Shown piece after piece: positions 1 to 8,314 of a DNA stretch of 64,000 nt. Position 1 is the first letter of the stretch, and each line of letters begins with the position of its first letter. The notes under the pieces were generated by a model. That model saw nothing but the letters and a program-made list of their open reading frames with translations, made no database searches and was not told the DNA's origin. The translations under genes were made by a program, and so were the position numbers. Source of the stretch: PALSA-350 sp963834445 (GTDB lineage Bacteria; Acidobacteriota; Terriglobia; Terriglobales; Acidobacteriaceae); NCBI GenBank assembly GCA_963834445.1, contig CAWIBU010000003.1, positions 434,001 to 498,000 on the forward strand, in the 5' to 3' direction.

Positions 1-670
1 TGAACTTCATGCGGCCACCCATCTGGGTTACCTGACCAGATCCCTGACACTCCGGACAGGCGCCGCCGCTCGCAGGCTTGCCTTTGCAGGTAGGGCACAG
101 TTCCTGGCGGACAACCTGCAGGCGGGCCACGCCGCCCCGGATCGCACTCCAGAAATCCACCGTGATCTGGTATTCCAGATCGGTGCCTGGCTGGGGGCCC
201 TGCTGTTTTTGCCCCTGGTTGAATACGCCCGAGAAGATATCCCGGAAGCTGCCCCAGCTGGAGCTGCCACCGGCGGCATTCTCGCCGGGAGGGCCGGCCG
301 CGTAGTCGGAGAAATCAAAGCCGCCAAAGTCAGGTACGCCGCGGCCGCCGCCCGGCTGACGGCCGGGACCGGCCCCGCCGCCCGGGAAGCCGCCGTACCC
401 AGCCCGCGCCGCCGCTTCCGCGGTCGCCGGATCGATCTGATCGGAGTAGTACCCCAGCGAGTCGTAAACCTTGCGCTTTTTCTCGTCGCTTAGAACGTCA
501 TTGGCTTCGGAGATCTCCTTGAATTTCTCTTCTGCCTTCTTGTCCCCGGGATTCACATCGGGATGGTGCTTGCGCGCAAGTTTGCGGAAGGCTTTGCGGA
601 TTTCATCCGCAGTCGCACTCTTCTTGACTCCAAGAAGTGCGTAATAGTCTTTTGTTGGTGTCGTTGCCAT
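1..670 (-). CDS. dnaJ: DnaJ co-chaperone, N-terminal 223 residues (3' end outside window)
   Basis: Hsp40 co-chaperone that delivers unfolded clients to DnaK and stimulates its ATPase in the cytoplasm. The reading frame starts at the ATG at 670 and runs off the left edge. It shows a J-domain (residues 1-70) with the HPD motif at 36-38, a glycine/phenylalanine-rich linker (about 85-155), and the start of the Cys-rich zinc domain with CPTCKG and CPECQG near residues 197-215. This is the type-I (DnaJ) order rather than CbpA. It lies downstream of dnaK on the same strand, but a strong terminator-like hairpin (704-727) sits just before it, so it may have its own promoter or depend on read-through. 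Confidence 0.94.
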   Translation of the reverse strand, partial: MATTPTKDYYALLGVKKSATADEIRKAFRKLARKHHPDVNPGDKKAEEKFKEISEANDVLSDEKKRKVYDSLGYYSDQIDPATAEAAARAGYGGFPGGGAGPGRQPGGGRGVPDFGGFDFSDYAAGPPGENAAGGSSSWGSFRDIFSGVFNQGQKQQGPQPGTDLEYQITVDFWSAIRGGVARLQVVRQELCPTCKGKPASGGACPECQGSGQVTQMGGRMKF

Positions 671-690
671 GTTTGGTCGGTCAGTCCGTT

Positions 691-727
691 GGGAAAAATA
701 ATACCGGGTCGCCATAGGGCGACCCGG
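691..727 (-). terminator. Intrinsic terminator between the 56-aa gene and dnaJ
   Basis: A perfect 10-bp stem (704-713 with 718-727, CCGGGTCGCC and its complement) closes a 4-nt ATAG loop. On the minus strand it is followed at once by an A/T-rich tract with five consecutive T. It begins 8 nt past the stop of the small gene and ends 21 nt before the dnaJ start, so it can uncouple dnaJ from dnaK transcription. Confidence 0.65.
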
Positions 728-734
728 GCTTGCC

Positions 735-905
735 TCAGTTCCACCACGTCCGGGCTTCTACCGGCTCAATCCGCCAGAAGAGGTCGGGTTCCACCCGGTT
801 CATCTGTGCTGCGAAGCTTTCCGCTTCTTCCCGGGTATTGAACATGACCTGGTTGTAGATCTGTCCTGCCCGTAGCTGTTCGAATTTCCACATTGTCTCA
901 GTCAT
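735..905 (-). CDS. Small uncharacterised protein (56 aa) between dnaK and dnaJ
   Basis: A 56-codon frame, ATG at 905 and TGA at 737-735, begins MTETMWKFEQLRAGQIYNQV and ends ARTWWN. It is rich in aromatic and acidic residues, has no signal peptide or membrane segment, and looks like a compact single domain. I do not recognise a named family. Support for coding is indirect: it fills the gap between dnaK and dnaJ on the same strand, has hairpins on both sides, and gives a balanced protein-like composition. A role linked to the chaperone genes is inference from position only. Confidence 0.65.
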   Translation of the reverse strand: MTETMWKFEQLRAGQIYNQVMFNTREEAESFAAQMNRVEPDLFWRIEPVEARTWWN

Positions 906-961
906 TTTCGCCCTGCTTTCCGCTTTGCTGCTTTGCTGCTTACCGCGTTGCCCGTACTTAA

Positions 962-994
962 AAGTAGAGGGCGCTCCCAGCGGTAGAGCGCCCC
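962..994 (-). terminator. Hairpin downstream of dnaK, possible terminator
   Basis: GGGCGCTC (970-977) pairs with GAGCGCCC (987-994) around a 9-nt loop. On the minus strand it is followed by TCTACTTTT. It lies 65 nt past the dnaK stop and before the small gene, so it may end or attenuate the dnaK transcript. Confidence 0.4.
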
Positions 995-1058
995 ATCCTG
1001 TCTTGCCTTTATTGCCTGACTGAGAGCTGCAACTACTTCTGTTGCGTTTCCTTCGTCC

Positions 1059-2972
1059 TTACTTTTTGTCGGCGACGTCCACGTACTCGGCGTCGATCAC
1101 GCCCTCTTCCTTCTTCTCTTCCGCAGGAGCGCCGCTTGCGGCCTCGCCTGCAGCCGAAGGTCCGGCAGAGTTTGCTTTGTACATGGCCTCGGCCAACTTG
1201 TGCGACGCCGCGGTTACTTTCTCCCGCGCCGCATTCATTTCAGCCGCGCTCGAAGTACCCTGAAGCGTGGCCTTGGCCTCGGTCAGTGCTGCTTCCACGT
1301 CGCTCTTTTCGCTGCCGGAAACCTTGTCGCCGTTGTCCTTCAGCATCTTCTCGACGTTGTAAACCATGTTGTCGAGCGAGTTGCGTGCCTCCACCTCTTC
1401 CCGCTTGGTCTGATCTTCGGAGGCGTGGGCATCGGCTTCTTTGGCCATGCGATCGACCTCTTCCTTGCTTAGACCCGAGGAAGACGTGATGGTGATCTTC
1501 TGATCCTTGCCCGTGGCGTTGTCTTTCGCCGTCACGTTCAGGATGCCGTTGGCATCGATGTCGAAGGTCACCTCGACCTGGGGCACACCACGCGGAGCAG
1601 GCGGAATGCCGCTCAGCTTGAATTTGCCCAGGGTCCGGTTCTGCGCTGCCATGGGCCGTTCGCCCTGCAACACATGCACTTCTACTTCGGTCTGGTTGTC
1701 AGCCGCCGTCGAAAACGTCTCCGTCTTCTTGGTCGGGATGGTGGTGTTGCGCCCGATCATCTTGGTCGCCACGCCGCCCAGGGTTTCAATCGCCAGGGTC
1801 AGCGGGGTGACATCGAGCAGCAACAGGTCGGTCACTTCGCCGGCCAGTACACCGGCCTGGACCGCGGCGCCAATGGCCACCACTTCGTCGGGGTTGACGC
1901 CCTTGTGGGGCTCCTTGCCGAACAGGTCCTTCACCAACTGCTGGATACGCGGCATGCGCGTCTGGCCACCGACCAGGACCACTTCGTCGATCTTGCTGGC
2001 GTCAATCTGGGCATCGGCCAAGGCCTTCTTGCAGGGCTCGATTGAGCGCTGCAACAGGTCTTCCACCAACTGCTCCAGCTTGGCGCGGGTCAGCTTCTTG
2101 ACCAGGTGCTTGGGTCCGGTCGCATCCGCCGTGATGAAGGGCAGATTGATCTCGGTCTCTACCGTGGTCGAGAGCTCGATCTTGGCCTTCTCCGCCGCAT
2201 CCTTCAGGCGCTGCAGGGCCATTTCATTGCCCTTCGCCCGCAGATCCAGTTGCTCGTCTTTCTTGAACTCGTCGATCAACCAGTCCACGATGCGCTGGTC
2301 GAGATTATCGCCGCCGAGGTGGGTATCGCCATTGGTCGACTTGACCTCAATTACGCCTTCGCCGACTTCGAGCACGGAGACGTCGAACGTTCCGCCGCCG
2401 AAGTCATAGACAATGATCGTCTCGTCCTTCTTCTTGTCCAGCCCATAAGCTAATGCCGCCGCAGTGGGCTCGTTCACGATGCGCTTGACATCGAGCCCGG
2501 CAATTTTTCCCGCGTCCTTGGTGGCCTGGCGCTGGGCATCGTTGAAGTAGGCGGGCACGGTGATAACGGCTTCCGTAACCGTGGTCCCGAGATAGTCTTC
2601 TGCGGCCTTTTTGAGCTTCTGCAGAATCATCGCCGAGACTTCGGGCGGGGTATATTCCTTACCCTGGGCTACGACCACGACGTGGTCGCCTTGTGCCTTG
2701 ACCTTGTAGGGCACCATCTTCATTTCATCGGTAACTTCGTTCGAACGCCGCCCCATGAAGCGCTTGATCGAGTAGATTGTGTTTTCCGGGTTGGTAATCG
2801 CCTGGCGCTTCGCGACCTGGCCGACGAGGCGTTCTCCGCTCTTGGTAAACCCGACGACGGATGGGGTCGTCCGGCCACCCTCTTCGTTAGGGATAACCTT
2901 GGGCTCGCCGCCTTCCATCACAGCCACCACGGAGTTCGTGGTGCCTAAATCAATGCCTATAATCTTTGCCAT
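1059..2972 (-). CDS. dnaK: Molecular chaperone DnaK (Hsp70)
   Basis: ATP-dependent Hsp70 chaperone, 637 aa, the usual bacterial length. The start is the ATG at 2972 (MAKIIGIDLGTTNSVV), preceded by an AGGAG Shine-Dalgarno; an in-frame upstream ATG at 3041 would add 23 residues unlike any DnaK and is rejected. The nucleotide-binding domain shows the phosphate-1 loop DLGTTNS, the phosphate-2 region VYDFGGGTFDVS and GDTHLGGDN. The substrate-binding domain follows, and the C-terminus ends in the typical acidic EGVIDAEYVDV tail. It heads a minus-strand set with the 56-aa gene and dnaJ; no grpE is visible in the window. Confidence 0.98.
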   Translation of the reverse strand: MAKIIGIDLGTTNSVVAVMEGGEPKVIPNEEGGRTTPSVVGFTKSGERLVGQVAKRQAITNPENTIYSIKRFMGRRSNEVTDEMKMVPYKVKAQGDHVVVVAQGKEYTPPEVSAMILQKLKKAAEDYLGTTVTEAVITVPAYFNDAQRQATKDAGKIAGLDVKRIVNEPTAAALAYGLDKKKDETIIVYDFGGGTFDVSVLEVGEGVIEVKSTNGDTHLGGDNLDQRIVDWLIDEFKKDEQLDLRAKGNEMALQRLKDAAEKAKIELSTTVETEINLPFITADATGPKHLVKKLTRAKLEQLVEDLLQRSIEPCKKALADAQIDASKIDEVVLVGGQTRMPRIQQLVKDLFGKEPHKGVNPDEVVAIGAAVQAGVLAGEVTDLLLLDVTPLTLAIETLGGVATKMIGRNTTIPTKKTETFSTAADNQTEVEVHVLQGERPMAAQNRTLGKFKLSGIPPAPRGVPQVEVTFDIDANGILNVTAKDNATGKDQKITITSSSGLSKEEVDRMAKEADAHASEDQTKREEVEARNSLDNMVYNVEKMLKDNGDKVSGSEKSDVEAALTEAKATLQGTSSAAEMNAAREKVTAASHKLAEAMYKANSAGPSAAGEAASGAPAEEKKEEGVIDAEYVDVADKK

Positions 2973-3012
2973 CGCTTCTCTGCTCCTGCACGCAAAGTAC
3001 TTGTATGCGGTT

Positions 3013-3041
3013 AGATTCGCACTTGAGTCTCTTGCTGTCAA
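3013..3041 (-). promoter_or_regulatory. Possible dnaK promoter
   Basis: On the minus strand a perfect -35 hexamer TTGACA (3041-3036) lies 17 nt before GAATCT (3018-3013), a poor match to a -10 box, about 40 nt upstream of the dnaK ATG. I see no CIRCE inverted repeat nearby. Only the -35 is convincing. Confidence 0.25.
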
Positions 3042-3119
3042 GCTATCTGATGCTCCGGTTCACCAAATGGATTCAGGACGAGTGGGGTTTTGATCGGAAG
3101 GGGGAAAAAGGGAGGGCGC

Positions 3120-3345
3120 GGGGATTTGCGAGCTCACTTGGAGGGCCTGGGTTTGGGGGAAAGGTGCACCGCAGATCCCTCCACTTCGCTACCCCGAACT
3201 CCTGTCGAGGCTGGTGGCGCTGGCAAAGTTCATGCGGTCTTCCTTAACGAAGACCGCACACGTGGACCTGTCTGACGTAGCGAAACAGGAATTCGGGTAC
3301 GCTACGGTCGAGATGACAAATTTGTTTGGGGGACGGGCTTAAAGG
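3120..3345 (+). repeat. Intergenic repeat, long form carrying the 105-bp element
   Basis: This gene-free stretch between dnaK and the aminotransferase holds a copy of the dispersed repeat whose core reads GCACCGCAGATCCCTCCACT at its left end and ATGACAAATTTGTTTGGGGG at its right end. Here the core is split near its middle by the 105-bp element at 3193-3297. Other copies lie at 15701-16230, 30590-30905 and 50080-50175. No convincing coding frame is present. Confidence 0.85.
3193..3297 (+). repeat. 105-bp inverted-terminus element, copy 1
   Basis: Bounded by CCCGAACTCCTGT (3193-3205) and its near-perfect inverted partner ACAGGAATTCGGG (3285-3297). A 10-bp hairpin, TGCGGTCTTC with GAAGACCGCA around a 6-nt loop, sits exactly central (3233-3258). 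The trinucleotide TAC occurs just before the left end and just after the right end, as a short target duplication would. It is about 87% identical by eye to copy 2 (30768-30872, opposite orientation) and is the same length as copy 3 (59272-59376). Confidence 0.8.
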
Positions 3346-3365
3346 CGCTCTCCGCGGATGTGATG

Positions 3366-4544
3366 TCAGGCGCGGTAGGATTTCAGGGCGGCGCAGGCTC
3401 TGTCCAGCTCGGCGGGCTGCTTGGCAAAGCAGAAGCGGAGGATGTTTTCGCCGCGGCCTTCACCGTAAAATGCCGACCCGGCTACTGCCCCGACCCCAGT
3501 GGCGCGGAGCAGGTTTCTTGACTTCACACTGGCTCGGTCCCCTGGGATCGCGCTGGCGTCCGCCAGCACGTAGTAGGCGCCGGCGGGCACCGCCGGCGGA
3601 AGGCCACCGGCCGTCAAGGCCTCGCAAATTTTGTCCCGCTTCTCCTGGTACTCGGTCGCCAGGCCCTGGTAAAAGCTGTCGGGCAGAGCCCGCAGGCCGG
3701 CTGCGGCAGCGTACTGGAAGGGCGACGGGCTGCAAATGTAGCCCAAATCATGGAAGTATCCAATCGCCGGAATCCACTTGCTGCTGGCAGTGAGATAGCC
3801 CACCCGCCAACCGGTGATGCTGAACGTCTTGGAGAGACCGGAAATGGTTACGGTCCGTTCCGCCATGCCGGGAATCGTAGCCGGGCTTATGTGGGACTGC
3901 CCCCCATAGACAAAGTACTCATAGATCTCGTCGGTCAGCACGAACAGGTCATGCTCGATCGCCAACGCAGCAATGGCCTCGATCTCAGCCCGGGTGAACA
4001 CCTTGCCGCAGGGATTGCCAGGGGTATTGATGATCAGGCCGCGGGTGCGGGGGGTAATGGCGGCCCGCAGCCGGTCAAAATCGATCTCCCAGGTCTGGTT
4101 CACCAGCGGCACCATGACCGGCTCCGCACGAATGGAAAGCAGGGTGCTGTAGTGGTATCCGTAAAACGGCTCAAACAGGATCACCTGGTCGCCCGGATCA
4201 AACAGCGCCAAGCAAGTGGAGTACATCGCTCCGGTAGCCCCTGAGGTGACCAGAATCTCCTTCTCCGGGTCGGCCAGCAGGTGGTTATAGCGTTCAAACT
4301 TCTCCGCGATTGCCTGCCGTAATGGGGCGACTCCATCGAGGCGCGTGTAAATGTTGTACCCGTCATTGATCGCCTGGTGAGCCGCCTGGAGCACGGATTC
4401 GGGCAGGGGCGTATCGCAGACGCCCTGGGCAAGATTCACGCCTCCAACGGCGTCGCACTCCACGGTCATGGAGCGAATTTCGGATTGAATAATGCGGGGA
4501 GCGATTTCGCTCAGGTGCAGGTGGCTTTCCGTGGCAGCAGGCAT
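3366..4544 (-). CDS. PLP-dependent aminotransferase, class I/II
   Basis: Fold-type I aminotransferase of 392 aa, cytoplasmic, moving an amino group between an amino acid and a 2-oxoacid. The cofactor loop VTSGATGAMYS, the NTPGNPCGKV segment, the LTDEIYEYFVY region and the Schiff-base lysine in SGLSKTFSITGWR are all visible. The C-terminus carries the carboxylate-binding Arg in ILRFCFAK. I place the start at ATG 4544 (MPAATESHLH). An upstream ATG at 4595 adds an Arg-rich stretch that does not look like this family, and neither has a clear Shine-Dalgarno. The substrate (aspartate, kynurenine or glutamine type) cannot be settled from sequence alone. It stands alone, next to the repeat at 3120-3345. 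Confidence 0.92.
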   Translation of the reverse strand: MPAATESHLHLSEIAPRIIQSEIRSMTVECDAVGGVNLAQGVCDTPLPESVLQAAHQAINDGYNIYTRLDGVAPLRQAIAEKFERYNHLLADPEKEILVTSGATGAMYSTCLALFDPGDQVILFEPFYGYHYSTLLSIRAEPVMVPLVNQTWEIDFDRLRAAITPRTRGLIINTPGNPCGKVFTRAEIEAIAALAIEHDLFVLTDEIYEYFVYGGQSHISPATIPGMAERTVTISGLSKTFSITGWRVGYLTASSKWIPAIGYFHDLGYICSPSPFQYAAAAGLRALPDSFYQGLATEYQEKRDKICEALTAGGLPPAVPAGAYYVLADASAIPGDRASVKSRNLLRATGVGAVAGSAFYGEGRGENILRFCFAKQPAELDRACAALKSYRA

Positions 4545-4817
4545 GAAAGCATGTCTAACACGTCTACCCCTGGCTCTGTAAAGAGGGGAGCACATAAATC
4601 GACATCGGCAGCCAGGTACGAACGAAAGATGAATGTCGGGGGCGCGCAGGTTGTCGTAACCTGCACCTCAAACCGTGGCGAGTGGCGCTTGCGTGAGAAA
4701 GGTAACTTTTGCCGCAGAACCGGGTTTAGACCAGTGACGGACCGGGTCGAACACCGTCTATGCAGTATGTCCTGGCAGACGGATTCGGGCGTTTCGCCTG
4801 GGCAAGGAGACTAGAAG

Positions 4818-6041
4818 ATGTATCTGACGAAAACAAAAAGCTTGCAATGGGTATGGGCGGGGACGCTGACAGCCAGCCTGGCCATGGCGCAGGCTTTGGT
4901 TACGGCGGCAAATGCGCAACAGGGCGCGACTACCAATCAGCAAACACCGGCGCCCGGAGCGCAGGGCAACTGGGGGCAGGCAGGACCGCCGCCCGATGCC
5001 GTGAATGGGCAGATTCCGCCACCGGACAATTCGGCTGCGCAGGACCCCAGCGATACGGTGAACCAAGGGGTAGACCAGGATGCAGACCAGGGTCCGAGCC
5101 AGTACCCCGGCGTCAGCCCGAATCAGGCACCCGGCCAAGGGCCTAATCAGGGACCGGGTCAATATTCGAATCAGGCTCCGAATGCCCCTGCGGGTGGGCC
5201 CGGCGTGGGCTACGGACAGCCGGCACGGCCGGCTTACCAGCCAGGTCAGAATCAGGGCAATCGTTACCAAGGGCAGCAAGCCCCACCGCAAGCAGCCCCG
5301 TCCGGCCCAGTGACCCTGGCCAGCGGAATGTTGCTGCCGATCCGCACCAGTGAGCCGCTGGATTCGAAGAAAGTAAAGCCCGGGGACTACTTTCAAGGCA
5401 CGGTAGCCCAGAGCGTGTTCGTCGGCAACGTGGTGGCGATTCCGCGCGGAGCCCAGGTTACGGGCCGCGTCGTCGACGTCAAGAAGCCAGGCGAACTGAA
5501 AGGCGGCGCCAGCATCGCGTTGCAGTTGACCACACTGAACCTGGGTGGCAACTCCTACGCTGTGGCAACCGACATTTACAACACCAACAGCCCGGGTAAG
5601 GGCGGCTACACGGCCGGCAACGCGGTCGGCGGCGCGGCTCTGGGCGCGGTTATCGGCGCGATTGCCGGGGGCGGGCCTGGTGCTGCAATCGGTGCAGTGG
5701 CAGGTACCGGTATCGGCCTGGGTGCTTCCGCAGCGACACCTGGACCACGCAGTGTGCTTCCTCCCGAGGCGCTGGTCACCTTTCACCTGACGACCCCGAC
5801 CACGGTGCAGCCTGTGTCCCCGCAGGAGGCCTATCAGATGGAGGCCAGTTCCGCTCCACAAGACCGCCGCTATCCGGCGCAGCAACCCTACGGCTATGCC
5901 CCGGGTCCCGGGTACGCGCCGGCTTATGGCTACCCTGCGCCTTACCCCGGCCCTGTGGTCTACGGATACCCTTATGGCTACGGCTACGGCTATCCCTACC
6001 GCTACTACGGTCGTCCGTACTACTACGGCCGCTGGAGATAA
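4818..6041 (+). CDS. Secreted Pro/Gln-rich protein with glycine zipper and Tyr-rich tail
   Basis: A 407-aa exported protein with an N-terminal signal peptide (residues 1-33, cleavage near ANA-QQ). Residues 35-160 are low-complexity Pro/Gln/Asn with PNQGPGQ-like repeats. Residues 165-260 form a compact domain (LPIRTSEPLDSKKVKPGDYF, IPRGAQVTGRVV) resembling the beta-rich module of TrbI/VirB10-like and related envelope proteins. A glycine zipper follows (GGAALGAVIGAIAGG, about 275-300), and the C-terminus is an extreme Tyr/Gly/Pro tail ending YYYGRWR. A GGAGACTAG sequence precedes the ATG. It is single-gene and is followed by a strong hairpin. The function is unknown; surface or outer-membrane association is inferred. 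Confidence 0.8.
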   Translation: MYLTKTKSLQWVWAGTLTASLAMAQALVTAANAQQGATTNQQTPAPGAQGNWGQAGPPPDAVNGQIPPPDNSAAQDPSDTVNQGVDQDADQGPSQYPGVSPNQAPGQGPNQGPGQYSNQAPNAPAGGPGVGYGQPARPAYQPGQNQGNRYQGQQAPPQAAPSGPVTLASGMLLPIRTSEPLDSKKVKPGDYFQGTVAQSVFVGNVVAIPRGAQVTGRVVDVKKPGELKGGASIALQLTTLNLGGNSYAVATDIYNTNSPGKGGYTAGNAVGGAALGAVIGAIAGGGPGAAIGAVAGTGIGLGASAATPGPRSVLPPEALVTFHLTTPTTVQPVSPQEAYQMEASSAPQDRRYPAQQPYGYAPGPGYAPAYGYPAPYPGPVVYGYPYGYGYGYPYRYYGRPYYYGRWR

Positions 6042-6047
6042 GCGCTG

Positions 6048-6090
6048 AATGCCTCACCCTTCGGGCCTATCCCGAAGGGTGGGGCATTCT
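6048..6090 (+). terminator. Strong bidirectional-type hairpin terminator
   Basis: An 18-bp stem (6048-6065 with 6071-6088, one G-T pair) closes the 5-nt loop CCTAT. It begins 6 nt after the stop of the preceding gene and 53 nt before the next start. There is little T-tract, so efficiency is uncertain, but stem length makes a transcription stop likely. Confidence 0.7.
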
Positions 6091-6140
6091 GAGTGGATTG
6101 ATCTATACTTAAGCGGTCTCCTCAAGGTCGCTATCAACTC

Positions 6141-8114
6141 ATGATCCGTTTTCTGCAAAAAGACAATCGCGTTGTAAAAATCATCTTCATCGTCATCATT
6201 GCTGTCGCCGTCGTCACCATGGTGATCACGCTCGTACCCGGCATTTTTGCGGACGCCGACACCACCTCCGACACCTATGCAACGGTGCACAGCGGGGGGA
6301 TTTTCGGCCGCTTCTTCGGCGCGTCGACCGCCATCACCACGCCTGAAGTGCAGCAGGTCGCGGAGCGCATTCTGCAGCAAAAGCACTACCCGGATATGGT
6401 GCTGCCCTACATCATGCCGCAGGCGGCACAAGCGCTGATCCAGCGGGAAGTGCTGCTGCAGGAAGCGAATCGTCTCGGCCTGCAGATTGGCGATGCCGAC
6501 CTGCGCCGGGCGATGCAAAGTGGACCGTTCTCGCAGGCCCTGTTTCCTGGCGGCGTGTTCATCGGCGAAGATAAGTACGCCGACTTCGTGCAGAACTACT
6601 TCCACACCTCGATTCAGGACTTCGAAACGCAGGTAAAGAAAGAGATCGAGATCAATCGCCTGCAGGCGATGGTGACCGGGGGCGTGACCGTCTCTGATCA
6701 GGAAGTGCGCGACGCGTACCGGCAGCAGGGTACGAAGATCAAGTTCGACTATGCGGTGATCAATTCAGAAGATCTGCGCAAGCAGATCAACCCCACCGAT
6801 GCTGAGCTGCAGGCCTTTTTCAAGGAGAATGGGGCGCGCTACAAGGATGCCATTCCTGAGATGCGCAAGCTGACCTACGTTGCCCTGAAGCCGACGGACG
6901 TGCCGGCGGGCGGCACGCCGGTCACCAGCCAGCAGGTGGAGCAGTACTACCAGGCGCACCAAAAAGATTTCCAGGTGCCCGACGAAGTCAAAGTGCGGCA
7001 CATCCTGATCAAGGTGCCGACGGGTGCTGACGCCAAGACCGACGCAGCGGCAAAGGCAAAGGCGGAGGGCATCCTGAAGCAGATCAAGGCGGGCGGCGAC
7101 TTTGCCGCGCTGGCCAAGGCAAACTCCGATGACCCGGGGAGTAAGGAGCAAGGCGGGGAGCTGGGCATGATCCAGCGCGGCGTTACCGTGCCCGCGTTTG
7201 AAAAGGCAGCTTTTGGCCTGCAGCCAGGACAGACCTCTGACCTGGTGAAGACGCAGTTCGGCTATCACATTCTGCAGGTCGAGGAGAAACACACCGCGCA
7301 CCTGAAGCCACTCGACGAGGTAAAGGGGCAGATCCTGGCCACGCTGACGCGCCAGCAGGAAAGCGAGCAGCAGGCCGCATATGCCCAGCAGCTAGCCGCG
7401 GAAGCGGCCAAGTCCGGTTTGGCCAAGACCGCCGAGGCGCATCATCTGCAGCTGGTAACTACGGACTACCTGCCGCAAAACGGAGTGCTGGCCGGTATTC
7501 CGGACGGCGCCAAGTTAATGACGCAGGCGTTCAGCGCTAAGCCGGGATCTCTTCCCCAGGTGAGTGGGACGGGCGACGGGTTCGCGGTCTTTCAGGTGGA
7601 TGACGTAAAGGCGGCGCACGCCCCGGCGTTCGATGAGTACAAGTCAAAACTGGCGGATGATTTCCGCGAGCAGCAGCTGCCCCAGCTGCTGGCGCGCAAA
7701 ACCAATGAGCTAGCCGACAAGGCGCATGCGGAAAACAATCTTGCCCAGGCGGCCAAGGAACTCGGGGCAACCTTGAAGACCAGCGAACTGGTAGGGCACA
7801 CCGCGCAGGTACCGGATATCGGTGACCTGGCGACTGCAGCGCCTGACCTCTTTGATCTGGGAGTCAACCAGATCAGCAAGCCGATCAACACCGGACACAG
7901 CGGCATTGTGGCCAAGATCGACGAGAAACAGGAGCCGACGCCCGACGAGATCGCCAAGAACATGGACGCGACGCGCGATTCACTGCTCAACGAAAAGCGG
8001 GAGCAGATGTTTGCTGTGTTCGTGACTGCCCTGACCGATCGCTACGAAAAGCAGGGAGGCATCCGCATGAACAAGCGGGCGCAGACCGCCCTGCCGCAGG
8101 GGATGCAAAGCTAG
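6141..8114 (+). CDS. Membrane-anchored peptidyl-prolyl isomerase / foldase (PpiD-SurA type)
   Basis: A 657-aa envelope foldase that assists outer-membrane or periplasmic protein folding. Residues 12-35 form a single N-terminal membrane anchor, as in PpiD. A SurA/PpiD N-terminal chaperone region follows (about 60-210). A complete parvulin (PpiC) rotamase domain is then seen from about 285 to 385, with VRHILIKV, GGDFAALAKANSDD, GGELGMIQRG and FGYHILQVEEK. The C-terminal 250 residues are helical and resemble the PpiD C-terminal region. The usual PpiD is about 620 aa, close to this length. A TATACT -10-like hexamer lies at 6104-6109, upstream of the ATG. It is likely transcribed alone. Confidence 0.9.
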   Translation: MIRFLQKDNRVVKIIFIVIIAVAVVTMVITLVPGIFADADTTSDTYATVHSGGIFGRFFGASTAITTPEVQQVAERILQQKHYPDMVLPYIMPQAAQALIQREVLLQEANRLGLQIGDADLRRAMQSGPFSQALFPGGVFIGEDKYADFVQNYFHTSIQDFETQVKKEIEINRLQAMVTGGVTVSDQEVRDAYRQQGTKIKFDYAVINSEDLRKQINPTDAELQAFFKENGARYKDAIPEMRKLTYVALKPTDVPAGGTPVTSQQVEQYYQAHQKDFQVPDEVKVRHILIKVPTGADAKTDAAAKAKAEGILKQIKAGGDFAALAKANSDDPGSKEQGGELGMIQRGVTVPAFEKAAFGLQPGQTSDLVKTQFGYHILQVEEKHTAHLKPLDEVKGQILATLTRQQESEQQAAYAQQLAAEAAKSGLAKTAEAHHLQLVTTDYLPQNGVLAGIPDGAKLMTQAFSAKPGSLPQVSGTGDGFAVFQVDDVKAAHAPAFDEYKSKLADDFREQQLPQLLARKTNELADKAHAENNLAQAAKELGATLKTSELVGHTAQVPDIGDLATAAPDLFDLGVNQISKPINTGHSGIVAKIDEKQEPTPDEIAKNMDATRDSLLNEKREQMFAVFVTALTDRYEKQGGIRMNKRAQTALPQGMQS

Positions 8115-8314
8115 TGTCCCAAGTCAGGTCATTAAAAAAAATCGATCCATCGAAGAACGGCCTCAGGGGCTAAGGCCCATCCTATTTCAGAATTTACGGC
8201 CCGACTAAAGTCGGGCCCTGATACAAAGCCAAGGAAACTCTTTCACGAACTTCAGACTCAGGACACTAGCAACAAGCAACCGGAGCCGCTCCGTTGGAAT
8301 CCTTCTGGTATTGA
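8115..8314. other. Intergenic region with acidobacterial-style GC hairpin
   Basis: No gene seen. GGCCCGACT (8198-8206) is followed almost directly by its complement AGTCGGGCC (8209-8217), a near-perfect palindrome that could act as the terminator of the foldase gene. A second weak GGGGCTAAGGCCC palindrome lies at about 8167-8178. Confidence 0.5.

Noticed and set aside
1507..2409. 300-codon plus-strand frame opposite dnaK
   Set aside because: Antisense shadow of a clear dnaK; Ser/Arg-biased sequence with no domain and no start context.
3042..3110. Searched for a CIRCE/HrcA operator upstream of dnaK
   Set aside because: No 9-bp inverted repeat with a 9-bp spacer (TTAGCACTC type) is present.
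4758..5885. 375-codon minus frame opposite the glycine-zipper gene
   Set aside because: High Arg/Cys/His composition and opposite to a gene with a signal peptide and domain; treated as a shadow.
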